Shown: positions 36,627-46,543, numbered from the stretch's first letter. The stretch is 64,000 nt of DNA from Salegentibacter salegens (GCF_900142975.1 NZ_LT670848.1:248001-312000); one strand, 5' to 3'. Numbers and translations are program-made. The notes: generated by a model from the sequence alone, not told the origin.

Positions 36627-38921
36627 ATGAAAACTAATTTTTTTGTCCTTGCGTTTTGCTTTTTCGCAACTTTTGCCACTGCGCAGGATTACCTTGTAGA
36701 GAAGGTTGAAAATCCTGTAGATTGGGTAAGACCACTTATGGGAACAGATTCTAAGCCAAGCATGTCAAATGGAAATGTATACCCGGCCATTGCCCGGCCC
36801 TGGGGAATGAACTTTTGGACACCACAAACCGGTAAAATGGGTCACGGTTGGGCCTACCAGTATACTGCCGATAAACTGCGTGGATTTAAACAAACGCATC
36901 AACCTTCTCCCTGGATGAATGATTATGGCCAGTTTGCTATTATGCCCGTAACCGGAAAAATTCGTTTTAATGAAGATGCCCGGGCCAGTTGGTTTTCACA
37001 TAAATCTGAAAAAGTAAATCCGCACTATTACAGCGTATATCTTGCCGATCATGATGTAACTACCGAGATAACACCTACGTCGAGAGCAGCCCGTTTCCGC
37101 TTTACTTTTCCGGAATCTGATAGTTCGCATGTGGTTATAGATGCATTGGATATGGGTTCTTATGTAAAGGTTATTCCTGAAGAAAATAAAATAATTGGGT
37201 ATACCACTAAAAATAGTGGAGGAGTACCAGATAATTTCAAGAACTATTTCATTATAGAATTCGATAAAGAATTTACTGCTTCGCATACATTTAGTGGTGA
37301 AGAAATTTCGGAAGACCTGGAAGTTGAGGCTGAACACGTTGGAAGTGTAATCAGTTTTAAAACTGAAAAAGGAGAAGTCATTAATGCAAAGGTAGCTTCA
37401 TCATTTATAAGTTATGACCAGGCCGAATTAAACCTGAAAGAGATTGGAAATGACGATTTTGAAACCGTAAAAGAAAAAGGCCGCGAAGAATGGAATAAGG
37501 AACTTTCCAGAATTAAAGTGGAAGGCGGAACTCCAGATGAAGTAGCAACATTCTATTCAGCATTATACCGTTCCTTGCTTTTTCCACGAAAATTTTATGA
37601 ATACAATGCTGAAGGTGAAGTGGTGCATTATAGCCCATATAATGGAGAAGTTTTACCGGGTTATATGTTTACCGATACCGGTTTTTGGGATACCTTCCGT
37701 TCTTTATTTCCCTTCTTAAATCTAATGTACCCAGAACTAAATGCCAATATCCAAAAAGGCCTGGCCAATGCTTATAAAGAAAGCGGTTGGTTGCCAGAGT
37801 GGGCCAGCCCGGGACTTAGGAATATTATGGTAGGAAACAACTCGGCCTCAGTTGTTGCCGATGCTTATTTAAAAACCGATGGGAAGTTTGATTATGATAT
37901 TGATCTATTATACGAAGCACTTCTAAATGGAGCCAACAATGAAGGGCCTATGACCGCCGTAGGACGTGCGGGGGCTGAATATTATAAGGATCTTGGTTAC
38001 GTTCCTTATGATGTGGGTATCAATGAAAATGCCGCCAGAACTTTAGAATACGCCTATGACGATTTTGCTATATATCAATTAGCAAAAAAACTAAATCGTC
38101 CCAAAGAGGAAATTGAACTTTATAAAAAACGAAGCCTTAACTATAAAAAACTTTATGATCCAGAAACCAAGCTAATGCGTGGGAAGAAAGAGAACGGAGA
38201 ATTTGTAGAAGATTTTAATCCTTTTAAATGGGGAGATGCCTTTACCGAAGGGAACAGCTGGCATTACTCCTGGTCGGTATTTCACGATCCGCAAGGATTA
38301 ATCGACCTAATGGGAGGTAAAAAAGAATTTGTAGATCAACTGGATAAGGTTTTCGAAATGCCACCGGTTTTTGATGAAAGCTATTACGGTGGGGTAATCC
38401 ACGAAATTCGGGAAATGCAAGTTGCCGATATGGGACAATATGCACACGGGAATCAACCAATCCAGCATATGATTTATCTGTATAATTATGCAGGTGAACC
38501 ATGGAAAGCTCAATATTGGGTGCGAGAAACAATGGATAGAATGTACCAACCTACTCCAGATGGTTATTGTGGCGATGAGGATAATGGACAGACTTCTGCC
38601 TGGTATGTATTTTCGGCAATGGGCTTCTATCCCGTTGCCCCGGCAACAGATGAATACGTAATGGGTGCTCCGCTTTTCAAAAAAGTAACAGTAGAACTTG
38701 AAAATGGAAACGAGCTTATTATTAATGCTCCTCAAAATAGTGATTCCAATAAGTATATTCAGAAAATGGAATTAAATGGAAAGGATTACACAAAGAATTA
38801 CTTAAGCCATAAAGAACTGATGAAAGGAGCAGTGATCGATATAGAAATGGGGGATACACCTAATAAGAAGCGAGGAACTAAAAAATCAGATTTCCCGTAT
38901 TCTTTGACAAATGAACTATAA
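36627..38921 (+). CDS. GH92 alpha-mannosidase, secreted (copy C)
   Basis: GH92 protein of 764 residues with a Sec signal peptide (cleavage after TATAQ, about residue 20) and no lipobox. The opening motif is changed to WVRPLMGTDSKPSMSNGNVY with AIARPWGMNFW. The acid region is FTEGNSWHYSWSVF and the acidic pair is CGDEDNGQTSAWYVF. The segment aligned with HGNEPSHH reads HGNQPIQH, so the Glu is replaced by Gln; this position has been tied to linkage choice in GH92, which suggests a bond other than alpha-1,2. It is followed after 41 bases by copy D. Confidence 0.92.
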   Translation: MKTNFFVLAFCFFATFATAQDYLVEKVENPVDWVRPLMGTDSKPSMSNGNVYPAIARPWGMNFWTPQTGKMGHGWAYQYTADKLRGFKQTHQPSPWMNDYGQFAIMPVTGKIRFNEDARASWFSHKSEKVNPHYYSVYLADHDVTTEITPTSRAARFRFTFPESDSSHVVIDALDMGSYVKVIPEENKIIGYTTKNSGGVPDNFKNYFIIEFDKEFTASHTFSGEEISEDLEVEAEHVGSVISFKTEKGEVINAKVASSFISYDQAELNLKEIGNDDFETVKEKGREEWNKELSRIKVEGGTPDEVATFYSALYRSLLFPRKFYEYNAEGEVVHYSPYNGEVLPGYMFTDTGFWDTFRSLFPFLNLMYPELNANIQKGLANAYKESGWLPEWASPGLRNIMVGNNSASVVADAYLKTDGKFDYDIDLLYEALLNGANNEGPMTAVGRAGAEYYKDLGYVPYDVGINENAARTLEYAYDDFAIYQLAKKLNRPKEEIELYKKRSLNYKKLYDPETKLMRGKKENGEFVEDFNPFKWGDAFTEGNSWHYSWSVFHDPQGLIDLMGGKKEFVDQLDKVFEMPPVFDESYYGGVIHEIREMQVADMGQYAHGNQPIQHMIYLYNYAGEPWKAQYWVRETMDRMYQPTPDGYCGDEDNGQTSAWYVFSAMGFYPVAPATDEYVMGAPLFKKVTVELENGNELIINAPQNSDSNKYIQKMELNGKDYTKNYLSHKELMKGAVIDIEMGDTPNKKRGTKKSDFPYSLTNEL

Positions 38922-38962
38922 AGTGTAAGGTTTAGCTTTCAATTTTTATAAACTAAAAATGA

Positions 38963-41332
38963 ATGAAATTCAACAATAATTTTATTACCTCAGCAGGAAC
39001 ATTTATAGTGTTCCTGCTGTTTTTTTCCTGCGGAAAGGAAGAAAAAATTACTAAAGAAAATAATTCATCTTCAAATGAAGATCTAAAAGATCTCGCTCAA
39101 TTTGTAGACCCTATGATTGGTACGGCCAAAATGGGGCATACATATCCGGGTGCTACGGTACCTTTTGGAAGCGTTCAGTTAAGCCCAGATACCGACACCA
39201 TTCCTTATGCCGTAGATGGCAAATACAATCCCGATGTTTATAAATATTGTGCGGGTTACCAGTATGATGATTCTACGATAGTTGGTTTTAGCCATACCCA
39301 TTTTAGCGGTACTGGCCATTCCGATTTGGGCGATTTCTTAATAATGCCCACCACAGGCGAATTAAAATTGAACCCGGGAACAGAAACTGATCCAGATAGC
39401 GGTTACCGTTCCCGTTTTTCACATAAAAATGAAACTGCTGAACCCGGCTATTATAACGTTTTGTTGGAAGATTATGATATTGAAGCTGAAATGACGGCTT
39501 CCACCCGGGTGGGAATGCACCGATATACATTTTCCGAAAAGGATGAAACCCACGTCATTTTAGATTTGATGTCTGGCATTTACAATTACGATGATAAAAA
39601 TGTTTGGACCTTTGTTAGGGTGGAAAATGATACCTTAATAACAGGTTTTAGACAAACCAACGGTTGGGCAAGAACTCGCAAGGTTTTCTTTGCCATGAGC
39701 TTTGATAAACCCATTAAAAATTACGGGCGGGCACGTTATGATAAACAACCTTATAATGGTTTCTGGAGGAAGTTTGACCAGGATGAGAATTTCCCGGAAA
39801 TAGCAGGTGAAAAAATCAGGATGTATTTTGATTTTGACATGGAAGCCGAAGAAAAACTTCAAATTAAATTGGCAATTTCCCCGGTAAGTTCAGAAGGAGC
39901 GCTTAATAATATGAAAACCGAAATTCCTCATTGGGATTTTGATAAAGTGAAGGACGAGGCACGTGAACAATGGAATAAAGAATTGAATAAAGTAGTGGTT
40001 GATGCTGAAAATGATGCCGAAATGACCAATTTTTATACCGCGATGTACCATGCGTTTCTGGGCCCTACCGAATATATGGATGTAGATGGTAAATATCGGG
40101 GGCTGGATATGAATATCCACCAGGCCGAAGGTTTTACTAATTATACCAGTTTTTCACTATGGGATACTTATCGTGCTTTGCATCCGCTTTTCAATATATT
40201 ACAACAAGATCGCAACAGTGACATGATAAACGCTATGTTGGCACATTATGACCAGAGTGTACATAATATGCTCCCAGTTTGGTCACATTATGCTAATGAA
40301 AACTGGTGTATGATTGGTTACCACAGTGCCTCAGTAATCTCCGATGCCATCGTAAAAGGAAACACCGGTTTCGATAAGCAGCGCGCACTGGACGCGATGG
40401 TGCAAACTGCCAAAACAGGTTATTATGATGGACTGGAATACTATATGGAGAAAGGATATGTGCCTGAAGATAAAAACGGCGCCTCCGTTTCTAAAACTTT
40501 AGAATATGCTTACGATGACTGGGCAATAGCCCAGGCAGCGAAAAAAATAGGGAATAGTGAGGTTTATGATGAATTTAGCAAAAGATCTGAAAACTATAAG
40601 AACGTTTATGATAGTAAATCGGGCTTTATGAGACCTAAACTGGATGATGGAAGTTTTAAAGAAGAGTTTGATCCTCTAAATACCCACGGGCAGGGATTTA
40701 TTGAAGGTAATGCCTGGAATTACAGCCTCTATGTTCCACATCAACCTGCGGAAATGATTAAAATGATGGGAGGAAAGCAGCAATTCTCTCAACATTTAGA
40801 TTCCCTATTTACTATGGATTTACCCGACAGATATTTTGAGGATACTGAAGATATTTCCCGTGAAGGAATTATAGGGAATTATGTGCACGGAAACGAGCCA
40901 TCACATCACGTTGCTTATTTGTATAATTGGACAGATACGCCTTGGAAATCGCAGGATAAAATAAGGATGATTTTAAAAGACCAATACCAAACCGGTGCTG
41001 ATGGTTTAGGCGGGAATGATGATTTTGGCCAGATGAGTGCGTGGTATATTTTTAGCAGTTTTGGTTTTTATCCTGTGGCACCCGGTTCTACACAATATGC
41101 TTTAGGGAGTCCCGCGATTAATAAGGCAACAATAAATCTCGATAATGGTAATACGTTTACGGTTATTGCCAATAACCAGTCTGCAGAGAATGTTTTTGTT
41201 TCAAAGGTAGAACTTAATGGCGAAGTATTGGAAAACCCGTTTGTAGACCATAGCGATATTATGGCTGGCGGAGAGCTAAAATTTTATATGAGTAGTGAGC
41301 CGAATAAAGAAATTTACATAGAAAATAATTAA
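38963..41332 (+). CDS. GH92 alpha-mannosidase, lipoprotein (copy D)
   Basis: GH92 protein of 789 residues with lipobox LFFSC (Cys23). The following GKEEK resembles a lipoprotein export signal, so it is probably surface exposed. The opening is FVDPMIGTAKMGHTYPGATV, the acid region FIEGNAWNYSLYV and the acidic pair GGNDDFGQMSAWYIF. VHGNEPSHHVAYL matches the alpha-1,2 type of copy A. The start is the ATG at 38963; an overlapping ATG four bases earlier is out of frame and stops after six codons. Codons 10-22 of the signal peptide form a terminator-like hairpin (38991-39026). The MFS gene starts three bases after the stop. Confidence 0.93.
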   Translation: MKFNNNFITSAGTFIVFLLFFSCGKEEKITKENNSSSNEDLKDLAQFVDPMIGTAKMGHTYPGATVPFGSVQLSPDTDTIPYAVDGKYNPDVYKYCAGYQYDDSTIVGFSHTHFSGTGHSDLGDFLIMPTTGELKLNPGTETDPDSGYRSRFSHKNETAEPGYYNVLLEDYDIEAEMTASTRVGMHRYTFSEKDETHVILDLMSGIYNYDDKNVWTFVRVENDTLITGFRQTNGWARTRKVFFAMSFDKPIKNYGRARYDKQPYNGFWRKFDQDENFPEIAGEKIRMYFDFDMEAEEKLQIKLAISPVSSEGALNNMKTEIPHWDFDKVKDEAREQWNKELNKVVVDAENDAEMTNFYTAMYHAFLGPTEYMDVDGKYRGLDMNIHQAEGFTNYTSFSLWDTYRALHPLFNILQQDRNSDMINAMLAHYDQSVHNMLPVWSHYANENWCMIGYHSASVISDAIVKGNTGFDKQRALDAMVQTAKTGYYDGLEYYMEKGYVPEDKNGASVSKTLEYAYDDWAIAQAAKKIGNSEVYDEFSKRSENYKNVYDSKSGFMRPKLDDGSFKEEFDPLNTHGQGFIEGNAWNYSLYVPHQPAEMIKMMGGKQQFSQHLDSLFTMDLPDRYFEDTEDISREGIIGNYVHGNEPSHHVAYLYNWTDTPWKSQDKIRMILKDQYQTGADGLGGNDDFGQMSAWYIFSSFGFYPVAPGSTQYALGSPAINKATINLDNGNTFTVIANNQSAENVFVSKVELNGEVLENPFVDHSDIMAGGELKFYMSSEPNKEIYIENN
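38991..39026 (+). terminator. Terminator-like hairpin inside the start of GH92 copy D
   Basis: CAGCAGGAACA (38991-39001) pairs perfectly with TGTTCCTGCTG (39009-39019) over a 7-base loop, and seven T follow directly. This is the form of an intrinsic terminator, but it sits in codons 10-22 of an intact gene. It may act as a partial terminator that lowers copy D and MFS expression, or as an mRNA element. It could also be a chance result of Phe/Leu codons. Confidence 0.55.
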
Positions 41333-41335
41333 TAA

Positions 41336-42649
41336 ATGGACCAAAAGAAATCCTATCGTACAGCTTTTATATTTGTAACAATCCTTTTTTTTCTATGGGG
41401 CTTTATTACCGTACTCGTAGACTCACTCATACCTAGATTAAGGGAAGTTTTTACACTTTCTTATTTCCAGGCCGGAATGGTACAATTTGCATTCTTTGGT
41501 GCTTATTTCTTGCTATCTATACCAGCGGGATATATTTTATCAAAAATAGGATATAAAAAGGGAATTATCTTAGGCTTGGTTACCATGGCTGTGGGCTGTC
41601 TGCTTTTTTACCCGGCAGCATCCTATCGTGTCTTCGGAATTTTTATGTTCGGTTATTTTACCCTTGCTGCGGGGATTACCATACTTCAGGTTGCAGCTAA
41701 TCCCTATGTAACTATTTTAGGTTCTGAAAAGACAGCTTCCAGCCGACTTAACTTATCGCAAGCTTTTAACTCCCTCGGGACGGCAATAGCACCGGCTTTA
41801 GGTGCCTTATTTATCCTGCAGGATAAAGTAAAAACCACTGCCGAAATTGAAGCATTGGATGCTAATGCACAAACCAGCTACTATATTTCTGAAGCTTCAG
41901 CAGTACAAACACCTTTCCTTGGGATTGCCGCTTTTATAATAATAATTGCGATCGTTTTCTTTTTTGTAAATCTTCCCAAAGTAGGAGATAAAGAAGCTTC
42001 GAACGATTACCGGGGAGTATTAAAAAACAGGAATTTAATCCTGGGAGCCATTGGTCTATTTTGTTATGTAGGGGCTGAAGTTGCACTGGGAAGTTATATG
42101 GTAAACTATTTTTTAAGCCTTGATCTTGCTGAAACAGTAAGGGATACGTCTTTTATGCGCACCATAGCAAGCTGGATATTGAGCACAGGTGTATCTGCTT
42201 CCAGTGATATGGCCGTGGTGGGTGTTTTTGTAACATTCTACTGGACGGGAGCTATGATTGGAAGGTTTATTGGTTCTTATTTAACCACTGTTTTTAATCC
42301 TGCCAAGGTTTTAAGTGTATTTGCAATAGGGGCGATAAGTATGATATTTATATCAACCTTTTCAGTAGGACTTGCAGCTATGTGGACGATTATTGCTGTG
42401 GGGCTATTTAATTCTATTATGTTCCCTACAATTTTCAGTCTTGCCTTAGACGGGTTAGGAGATGATAAAGCCCAGGGATCTGGAGTATTGTGTACAATGA
42501 TAGTTGGTGGAGCTATAATACCACCAGCTTATGGTTTTTTAACCGATTCTTATAGTTTTAAGATTGCCTTAATTTTAGTGATGATCTGCTATGCGTATAT
42601 ATTTTATTATGCCTGGACTAACAAAAGGAGAAACTTGGTAATTGATTAA
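41336..42649 (+). CDS. FHS-type MFS sugar transporter (glucose/galactose/fucose type)
   Basis: Inner-membrane sugar/H+ symporter of 437 residues with about 12 helices. The start SYRTAFIFVTILFFLWGFIT with VLVDSLIPRLREVF and the AAGITILQVAANPYVTILG segment are characteristic of the FucP/GluP group. It would take up monosaccharides freed in the periplasm, with mannose, GlcNAc or fucose the candidates here. It begins three bases after GH92 copy D and is the last gene of the operon, with a strong terminator behind it. Confidence 0.92.
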   Translation: MDQKKSYRTAFIFVTILFFLWGFITVLVDSLIPRLREVFTLSYFQAGMVQFAFFGAYFLLSIPAGYILSKIGYKKGIILGLVTMAVGCLLFYPAASYRVFGIFMFGYFTLAAGITILQVAANPYVTILGSEKTASSRLNLSQAFNSLGTAIAPALGALFILQDKVKTTAEIEALDANAQTSYYISEASAVQTPFLGIAAFIIIIAIVFFFVNLPKVGDKEASNDYRGVLKNRNLILGAIGLFCYVGAEVALGSYMVNYFLSLDLAETVRDTSFMRTIASWILSTGVSASSDMAVVGVFVTFYWTGAMIGRFIGSYLTTVFNPAKVLSVFAIGAISMIFISTFSVGLAAMWTIIAVGLFNSIMFPTIFSLALDGLGDDKAQGSGVLCTMIVGGAIIPPAYGFLTDSYSFKIALILVMICYAYIFYYAWTNKRRNLVID

Positions 42650-42694
42650 TTTTAATATATAAAATTCTGGAAAAATCAGATCGCACTTAGCTTA

Positions 42695-42740
42695 AAAAAC
42701 AAGAAGGACTTCACAGGGAAATGAAGTCCTTCTTGTTTTT
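42695..42740. terminator. Bidirectional terminator between the PUL and galT
   Basis: A perfect 19-bp stem (AAAAACAAGAAGGACTTCA and its complement) with an 8-base loop. A run of A before and T after lets it work on both strands, for the MFS gene and for galT, which converge here. Confidence 0.92.
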
Positions 42741-42760
42741 CCGTTTTATATATAAACTCC

Positions 42761-43801
42761 TTACCGCTCCAAATAATGAACTTCAGAAAGCTCTTTTAAA
42801 TTTTGGGCTGCCTGTTCTGCGGTAATATCCCGTTGCGGGCCGGCAAACATTTCATAGCCTACCATGAATTTCTTAACCGTAGCCGATCTTAAGAGTGGCG
42901 GATAAAAACTCATATGAAAATGCCATTCTGGGTAATCTTTGCCATCTGTTGGAGCTTGATGAATACCTGAAGAATAGGGGAAAGAAGTTTCAAAAAGGTT
43001 ATCGTATTTTATGGTGAGTTTTTTAATAATTTCAGCAAAAGCTTTTTCCTCTTCAGCATTTAACTGCCCAATATGTTGATAGTGTTTTTTTGGAACAATC
43101 ATCGTTTCGTAGGGCCAAACCGCCCAATAAGGAATCAATGCTACAAAATGTTCATTTTGCGCTAAAATACGCTCATCTAATTCCAGTTCCTGCTTTAAAT
43201 AATCGCTTAATAAACTGCTCTTATTTTCTTCCCAGTAATCTTTAAAATGATTCGATTTTTTTAAAATTTCTGTCGGAATAGATTTCTGCGACCAAATTTG
43301 GCCGTGGGGATGCGGATTGCTGCAGCCCATCATGGCACCTTTATTTTCAAAGATTTGAACGTAGTTTATATTATCTTTCCTGCCCAATTCTTTAAATTCT
43401 TTTTTCCAAAGGCCAACCACTTTTGTAATATCTTCTACATCCATTAAAGGAAGAGTGAGGGAGTGATCTGGAGAAAAGCAAACTACTTTGCAAATTCCGG
43501 TTTCGCTTTCGGCTTTTAGGAGACCGTTTTTAAAATCATCAGTCGGTCCTTCCGGAAGGAGGGAAGGGAAGTCGTTTTCAAAAGAATGAACACCTTTATA
43601 ATTGGGATTTGTTTCTCCACCGGCTCTTGAATTACCCGGACATAAATAGCAGGAAGAATCGTAGCTTTCTCGTTTTTCCTGGTTATTTTTTTCGGTTTTC
43701 CCCTGCCATGGCCGTTTGGTTCGGTGTGGTGAAACCAAAATCCATTCGCCAGTTAAAATATTATACCTTCTATGTGGATGCTTGTTCAGTTCTGTGTTCA
43801 T
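42761..43801 (-). CDS. galT: Galactose-1-phosphate uridylyltransferase
   Basis: Leloir pathway enzyme that exchanges UMP between UDP-glucose and galactose 1-phosphate; 346 residues. The catalytic HPHGQIW motif is at about residue 168-174 within GCSNPHPHGQIWSQ. The N-terminal RRYNILTGEWILVSPHRTKR and CYLCPGNSRAGG (zinc Cys pair) are standard, as is the second zinc/His region HQAPTDG...EWHFHMSFYPPLLRS. It lies 11 bases after galK on the same strand, so the two form an operon. Confidence 0.96.
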   Translation of the reverse strand: MNTELNKHPHRRYNILTGEWILVSPHRTKRPWQGKTEKNNQEKRESYDSSCYLCPGNSRAGGETNPNYKGVHSFENDFPSLLPEGPTDDFKNGLLKAESETGICKVVCFSPDHSLTLPLMDVEDITKVVGLWKKEFKELGRKDNINYVQIFENKGAMMGCSNPHPHGQIWSQKSIPTEILKKSNHFKDYWEENKSSLLSDYLKQELELDERILAQNEHFVALIPYWAVWPYETMIVPKKHYQHIGQLNAEEEKAFAEIIKKLTIKYDNLFETSFPYSSGIHQAPTDGKDYPEWHFHMSFYPPLLRSATVKKFMVGYEMFAGPQRDITAEQAAQNLKELSEVHYLER

Positions 43802-43812
43802 CTTTTCCTTTT

Positions 43813-45000
43813 TTAAACTTTAGTAATTTGAGTTCCTTCATCTGGAACCACCGTGATTGGCGTTGGGGTGATATTAAATTTATCCTGGTAAGCTTTTTTT
43901 ATTTCCGTGATATACTCATCAATTTTATCGCTTTCAATTAAATTAATTGTGCAACCGCCAAAACCACCGCCCATCATTCGGGAGCCGTAAATAAAACTTT
44001 TGTCTTCCGAAAAATCTACCATGAAATCCAGTTCAGTGCAGCTTACTTCATATTGATGCTGCAAACCCCGGTGCGAAGCATACATTAATTTGCCCAGCTC
44101 TCTCAGGTCTCCGCTTCGTAAAGCTTTTTCGGTTTCCTGTACGCGTCTATTTTCTTCCAGCACATAAAGACAGCGTTTTAAACTTGTAGGGCCAATTTTT
44201 TCTTTGAATTCCTCCAACATCTCCCAAGTCACCTGCCTTAAAGATTTTACTTCTGAATATTTTTGCTGAATAATGGCTACCGCATTTTCACATTCCTGCC
44301 TGCGGGTATTGTATTCACTATCGGCCAGGTTATGGGAAACATTGGTATTTAAAAGTAATAATTTACAGTTCTGAATTTCAGCCGGAATAAATTCTGCTTC
44401 CAGCGATTCACAATCAAGCTTTATAAAATGATTTTTCTTGCTCATTACTGAAGCAAACTGATCCATAATTCCGCAGTTACTGCCCACAAAATTATTTTCT
44501 GCCCGCTGGGAAAGTTTTACTATTTCCATTTGCGACAGGTTTAAATTGAATAACGAATTTAAACCACCTGCAAAACCACATTCCAGCGCTGCTGAAGAAC
44601 TAATCCCGGCACCAATGGGCAATTCGCTTTTAATAATACAATCAAAACCTTTAAGTGTTTTGCCCGATTTCTGAATTTCATCAATTACCCCCAACAAATA
44701 ATTCTCCCAGGAGTTTTTACTTTTCAAAATTTGATTCAGGTCAAATTCCACATAAGTATCAAAGGTTTCACTATAAATTCTGCCTAAATTATCGCTGGCG
44801 GTTTTCCTGAATTTAAAATATATTTTCTTGTCTATAGCCGAGGGCATTACAAAACCCTGGTTATAATCGGTATGTTCACCAATTAAATTTATTCTTCCAG
44901 GAGAGGCAACTTTTACTTCAGATTTAAAAACCTTAAAGTCTTCCGGAATATTGTGATAATTTTCTGCTGGTTTCAAATGCAATAACTTTTTAGAATTCAA
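43813..45000 (-). CDS. galK: Galactokinase
   Basis: GHMP-family kinase that phosphorylates galactose; 395 residues. Motifs: VASPGRINLIGEHTDYNQGF (about 32-51, substrate and Mg), LPIGAGISSSAALECGFAGG (ATP loop, about 131-150), and a C-terminal GSRMMGGGFGGCTINLI. No ATG occurs before the GRINLIGEHTDY motif, so the start must be non-ATG: TTG at 45000, or the TTG codons at positions 7 and 9. The region is divergent from the sugar porter gene at 45179. The TTG at 45000 overlaps a TATATTTG promoter-like box on the same strand. Confidence 0.93.
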   Translation of the reverse strand: MNSKKLLHLKPAENYHNIPEDFKVFKSEVKVASPGRINLIGEHTDYNQGFVMPSAIDKKIYFKFRKTASDNLGRIYSETFDTYVEFDLNQILKSKNSWENYLLGVIDEIQKSGKTLKGFDCIIKSELPIGAGISSSAALECGFAGGLNSLFNLNLSQMEIVKLSQRAENNFVGSNCGIMDQFASVMSKKNHFIKLDCESLEAEFIPAEIQNCKLLLLNTNVSHNLADSEYNTRRQECENAVAIIQQKYSEVKSLRQVTWEMLEEFKEKIGPTSLKRCLYVLEENRRVQETEKALRSGDLRELGKLMYASHRGLQHQYEVSCTELDFMVDFSEDKSFIYGSRMMGGGFGGCTINLIESDKIDEYITEIKKAYQDKFNITPTPITVVPDEGTQITKV

Positions 45001-45178
45001 ATATAATAAATGTAAAAATTACGCTCATTATTTTATAGAAATTCTTTTGTATTCATTTTTAGATTTTATAAAAGTTAGTATATCAGGCAATTTAATCTTC
45101 ACGGGACTTATAAATTGCTCTTTTTGAATAAGAAATTAAATTTTATTGTTAGCTTAGATTTCCACATCTAATTAAATT

Positions 45179-46501
45179 ATGAATAAAATCTTCGTATGGT
45201 CTATTAGCGCTGCCCTGGCCGGATTTTTATTTGGGTTTGACACTGTAGTTATTTCGGGAGCCGATAAGCAACTTCAGGATTTATGGGGAACTTCTGATGC
45301 TTTTCATGGCTCGATAGTGATGGCAATGGCTTTATGGGGAACCGTGTTTGGAGCTATTTTTGGAGGAATTCCAACCAATAAATTCGGAAGAAAAAACACC
45401 TTATTGGTTATAGGAATGCTTTATCTCCTTTCTGCACTGGGTTCAGCCTTCGCTAATGACCCCATTACGTTTGCGGTTTTTCGATTTCTGGGCGGATTAG
45501 GTGTAGGGGCTTCAACCATCGCGGCTCCTACTTATGTTTCAGAAATTGCGCCCCCTAAAGATAGGGGTAGGCTGGTATCTCTTTACCAGTTCAATATAGT
45601 TTTAGGTATTTTAATCGCTTATTTGTCAAATTATTTACTTAGAGATACCGGTGCACAACCCTGGCGCTGGATGGTTGGGGTAGAAGCCATCCCTGCATTT
45701 ATCTATATTATTTTTGTAATTTTTATTCCTAAAAGTCCGCGTTGGTTAATCTCGAAGTCCAAAAATGAAGAAGCTGCCAAAATTCTTCAGGAAATTAATC
45801 CCGAAGCCGATCTTAAACAAAGAATGCTAGACATTCAAAAACAGTCTGAAAATCAGATTACAGGTGAAAATATATTTCTGAAAAAATATCGTTTCCCGTT
45901 AATCCTGGCATTTTTAGTAGCATTTTTTAATCAACTTTCGGGGATAAACGCTTTTCTTTATTACGCACCAAGAATTTTTGAATCGGCGGGTTTAGAGGCT
46001 AATACGGCGCTATTAAGCAGTATTGGAATAGGTGTGGTGAATTTGCTTTTTACTCTACTTGGTGTTTTTCTAATCGATAAAGTAGGAAGAAAACAACTGA
46101 TGTTTGTTGGTTCTATAGGTTATATCGTCTCCTTATCTCTGGTAGCTGCAGCCTTCTTCCTAGATTGGGGCGGACTTTGGGTTCCAATTTTCCTTTTCTT
46201 ATTTATCGCAGCACATGCTATTGGCCAGGGTGCAGTAATTTGGGTGTTTATTTCTGAAATATTCCCCAATCATTTAAGAGCATCAGGACAGGCATTTGGC
46301 TCCTCTACCCATTGGGTTTTAGCCGCGATTGTACCTTCTTTGGTGCCGGTGCTTTTTACAACCATTGGCCCGGGCTATGTATTCGCATTTTTTGCTTTTA
46401 TGATGGTGCTTCAGCTTCTTTTTGTAATTTTTATGATGCCCGAGACGAAAGGAAAAACCCTGGAGGAACTTGGTGAAGAATTATCACTGGCAAGAGAATA
46501 A
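45179..46501 (+). CDS. Sugar porter (MFS, XylE/GLUT-like)
   Basis: Sugar/H+ symporter of 440 residues with 12 expected helices. Sugar-porter signatures are all present: DKFGRK-like TNKFGRKNTLL after helix 2, RFLGGLGVGAST, PKSPRWLI (normally PESPRWL), NQLSGINAFLYYAPRIF and the C-terminal PETKGKTLEELGEE. It probably carries galactose, glucose or xylose. It is divergent from galK with a 178-base shared promoter region and is followed by a PfkB kinase after 42 bases, so uptake and phosphorylation are likely co-expressed. Confidence 0.95.
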   Translation: MNKIFVWSISAALAGFLFGFDTVVISGADKQLQDLWGTSDAFHGSIVMAMALWGTVFGAIFGGIPTNKFGRKNTLLVIGMLYLLSALGSAFANDPITFAVFRFLGGLGVGASTIAAPTYVSEIAPPKDRGRLVSLYQFNIVLGILIAYLSNYLLRDTGAQPWRWMVGVEAIPAFIYIIFVIFIPKSPRWLISKSKNEEAAKILQEINPEADLKQRMLDIQKQSENQITGENIFLKKYRFPLILAFLVAFFNQLSGINAFLYYAPRIFESAGLEANTALLSSIGIGVVNLLFTLLGVFLIDKVGRKQLMFVGSIGYIVSLSLVAAAFFLDWGGLWVPIFLFLFIAAHAIGQGAVIWVFISEIFPNHLRASGQAFGSSTHWVLAAIVPSLVPVLFTTIGPGYVFAFFAFMMVLQLLFVIFMMPETKGKTLEELGEELSLARE

Positions 46502-46543
46502 TTTCAGTTAAAATATTGAAGAATACCATTAAAAAGAATTAAA

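Noticed and set aside
43609..43941. 110-codon plus-strand frame across the galT/galK junction
   Set aside because: It is antisense to two conserved genes and has no homology that I can see.
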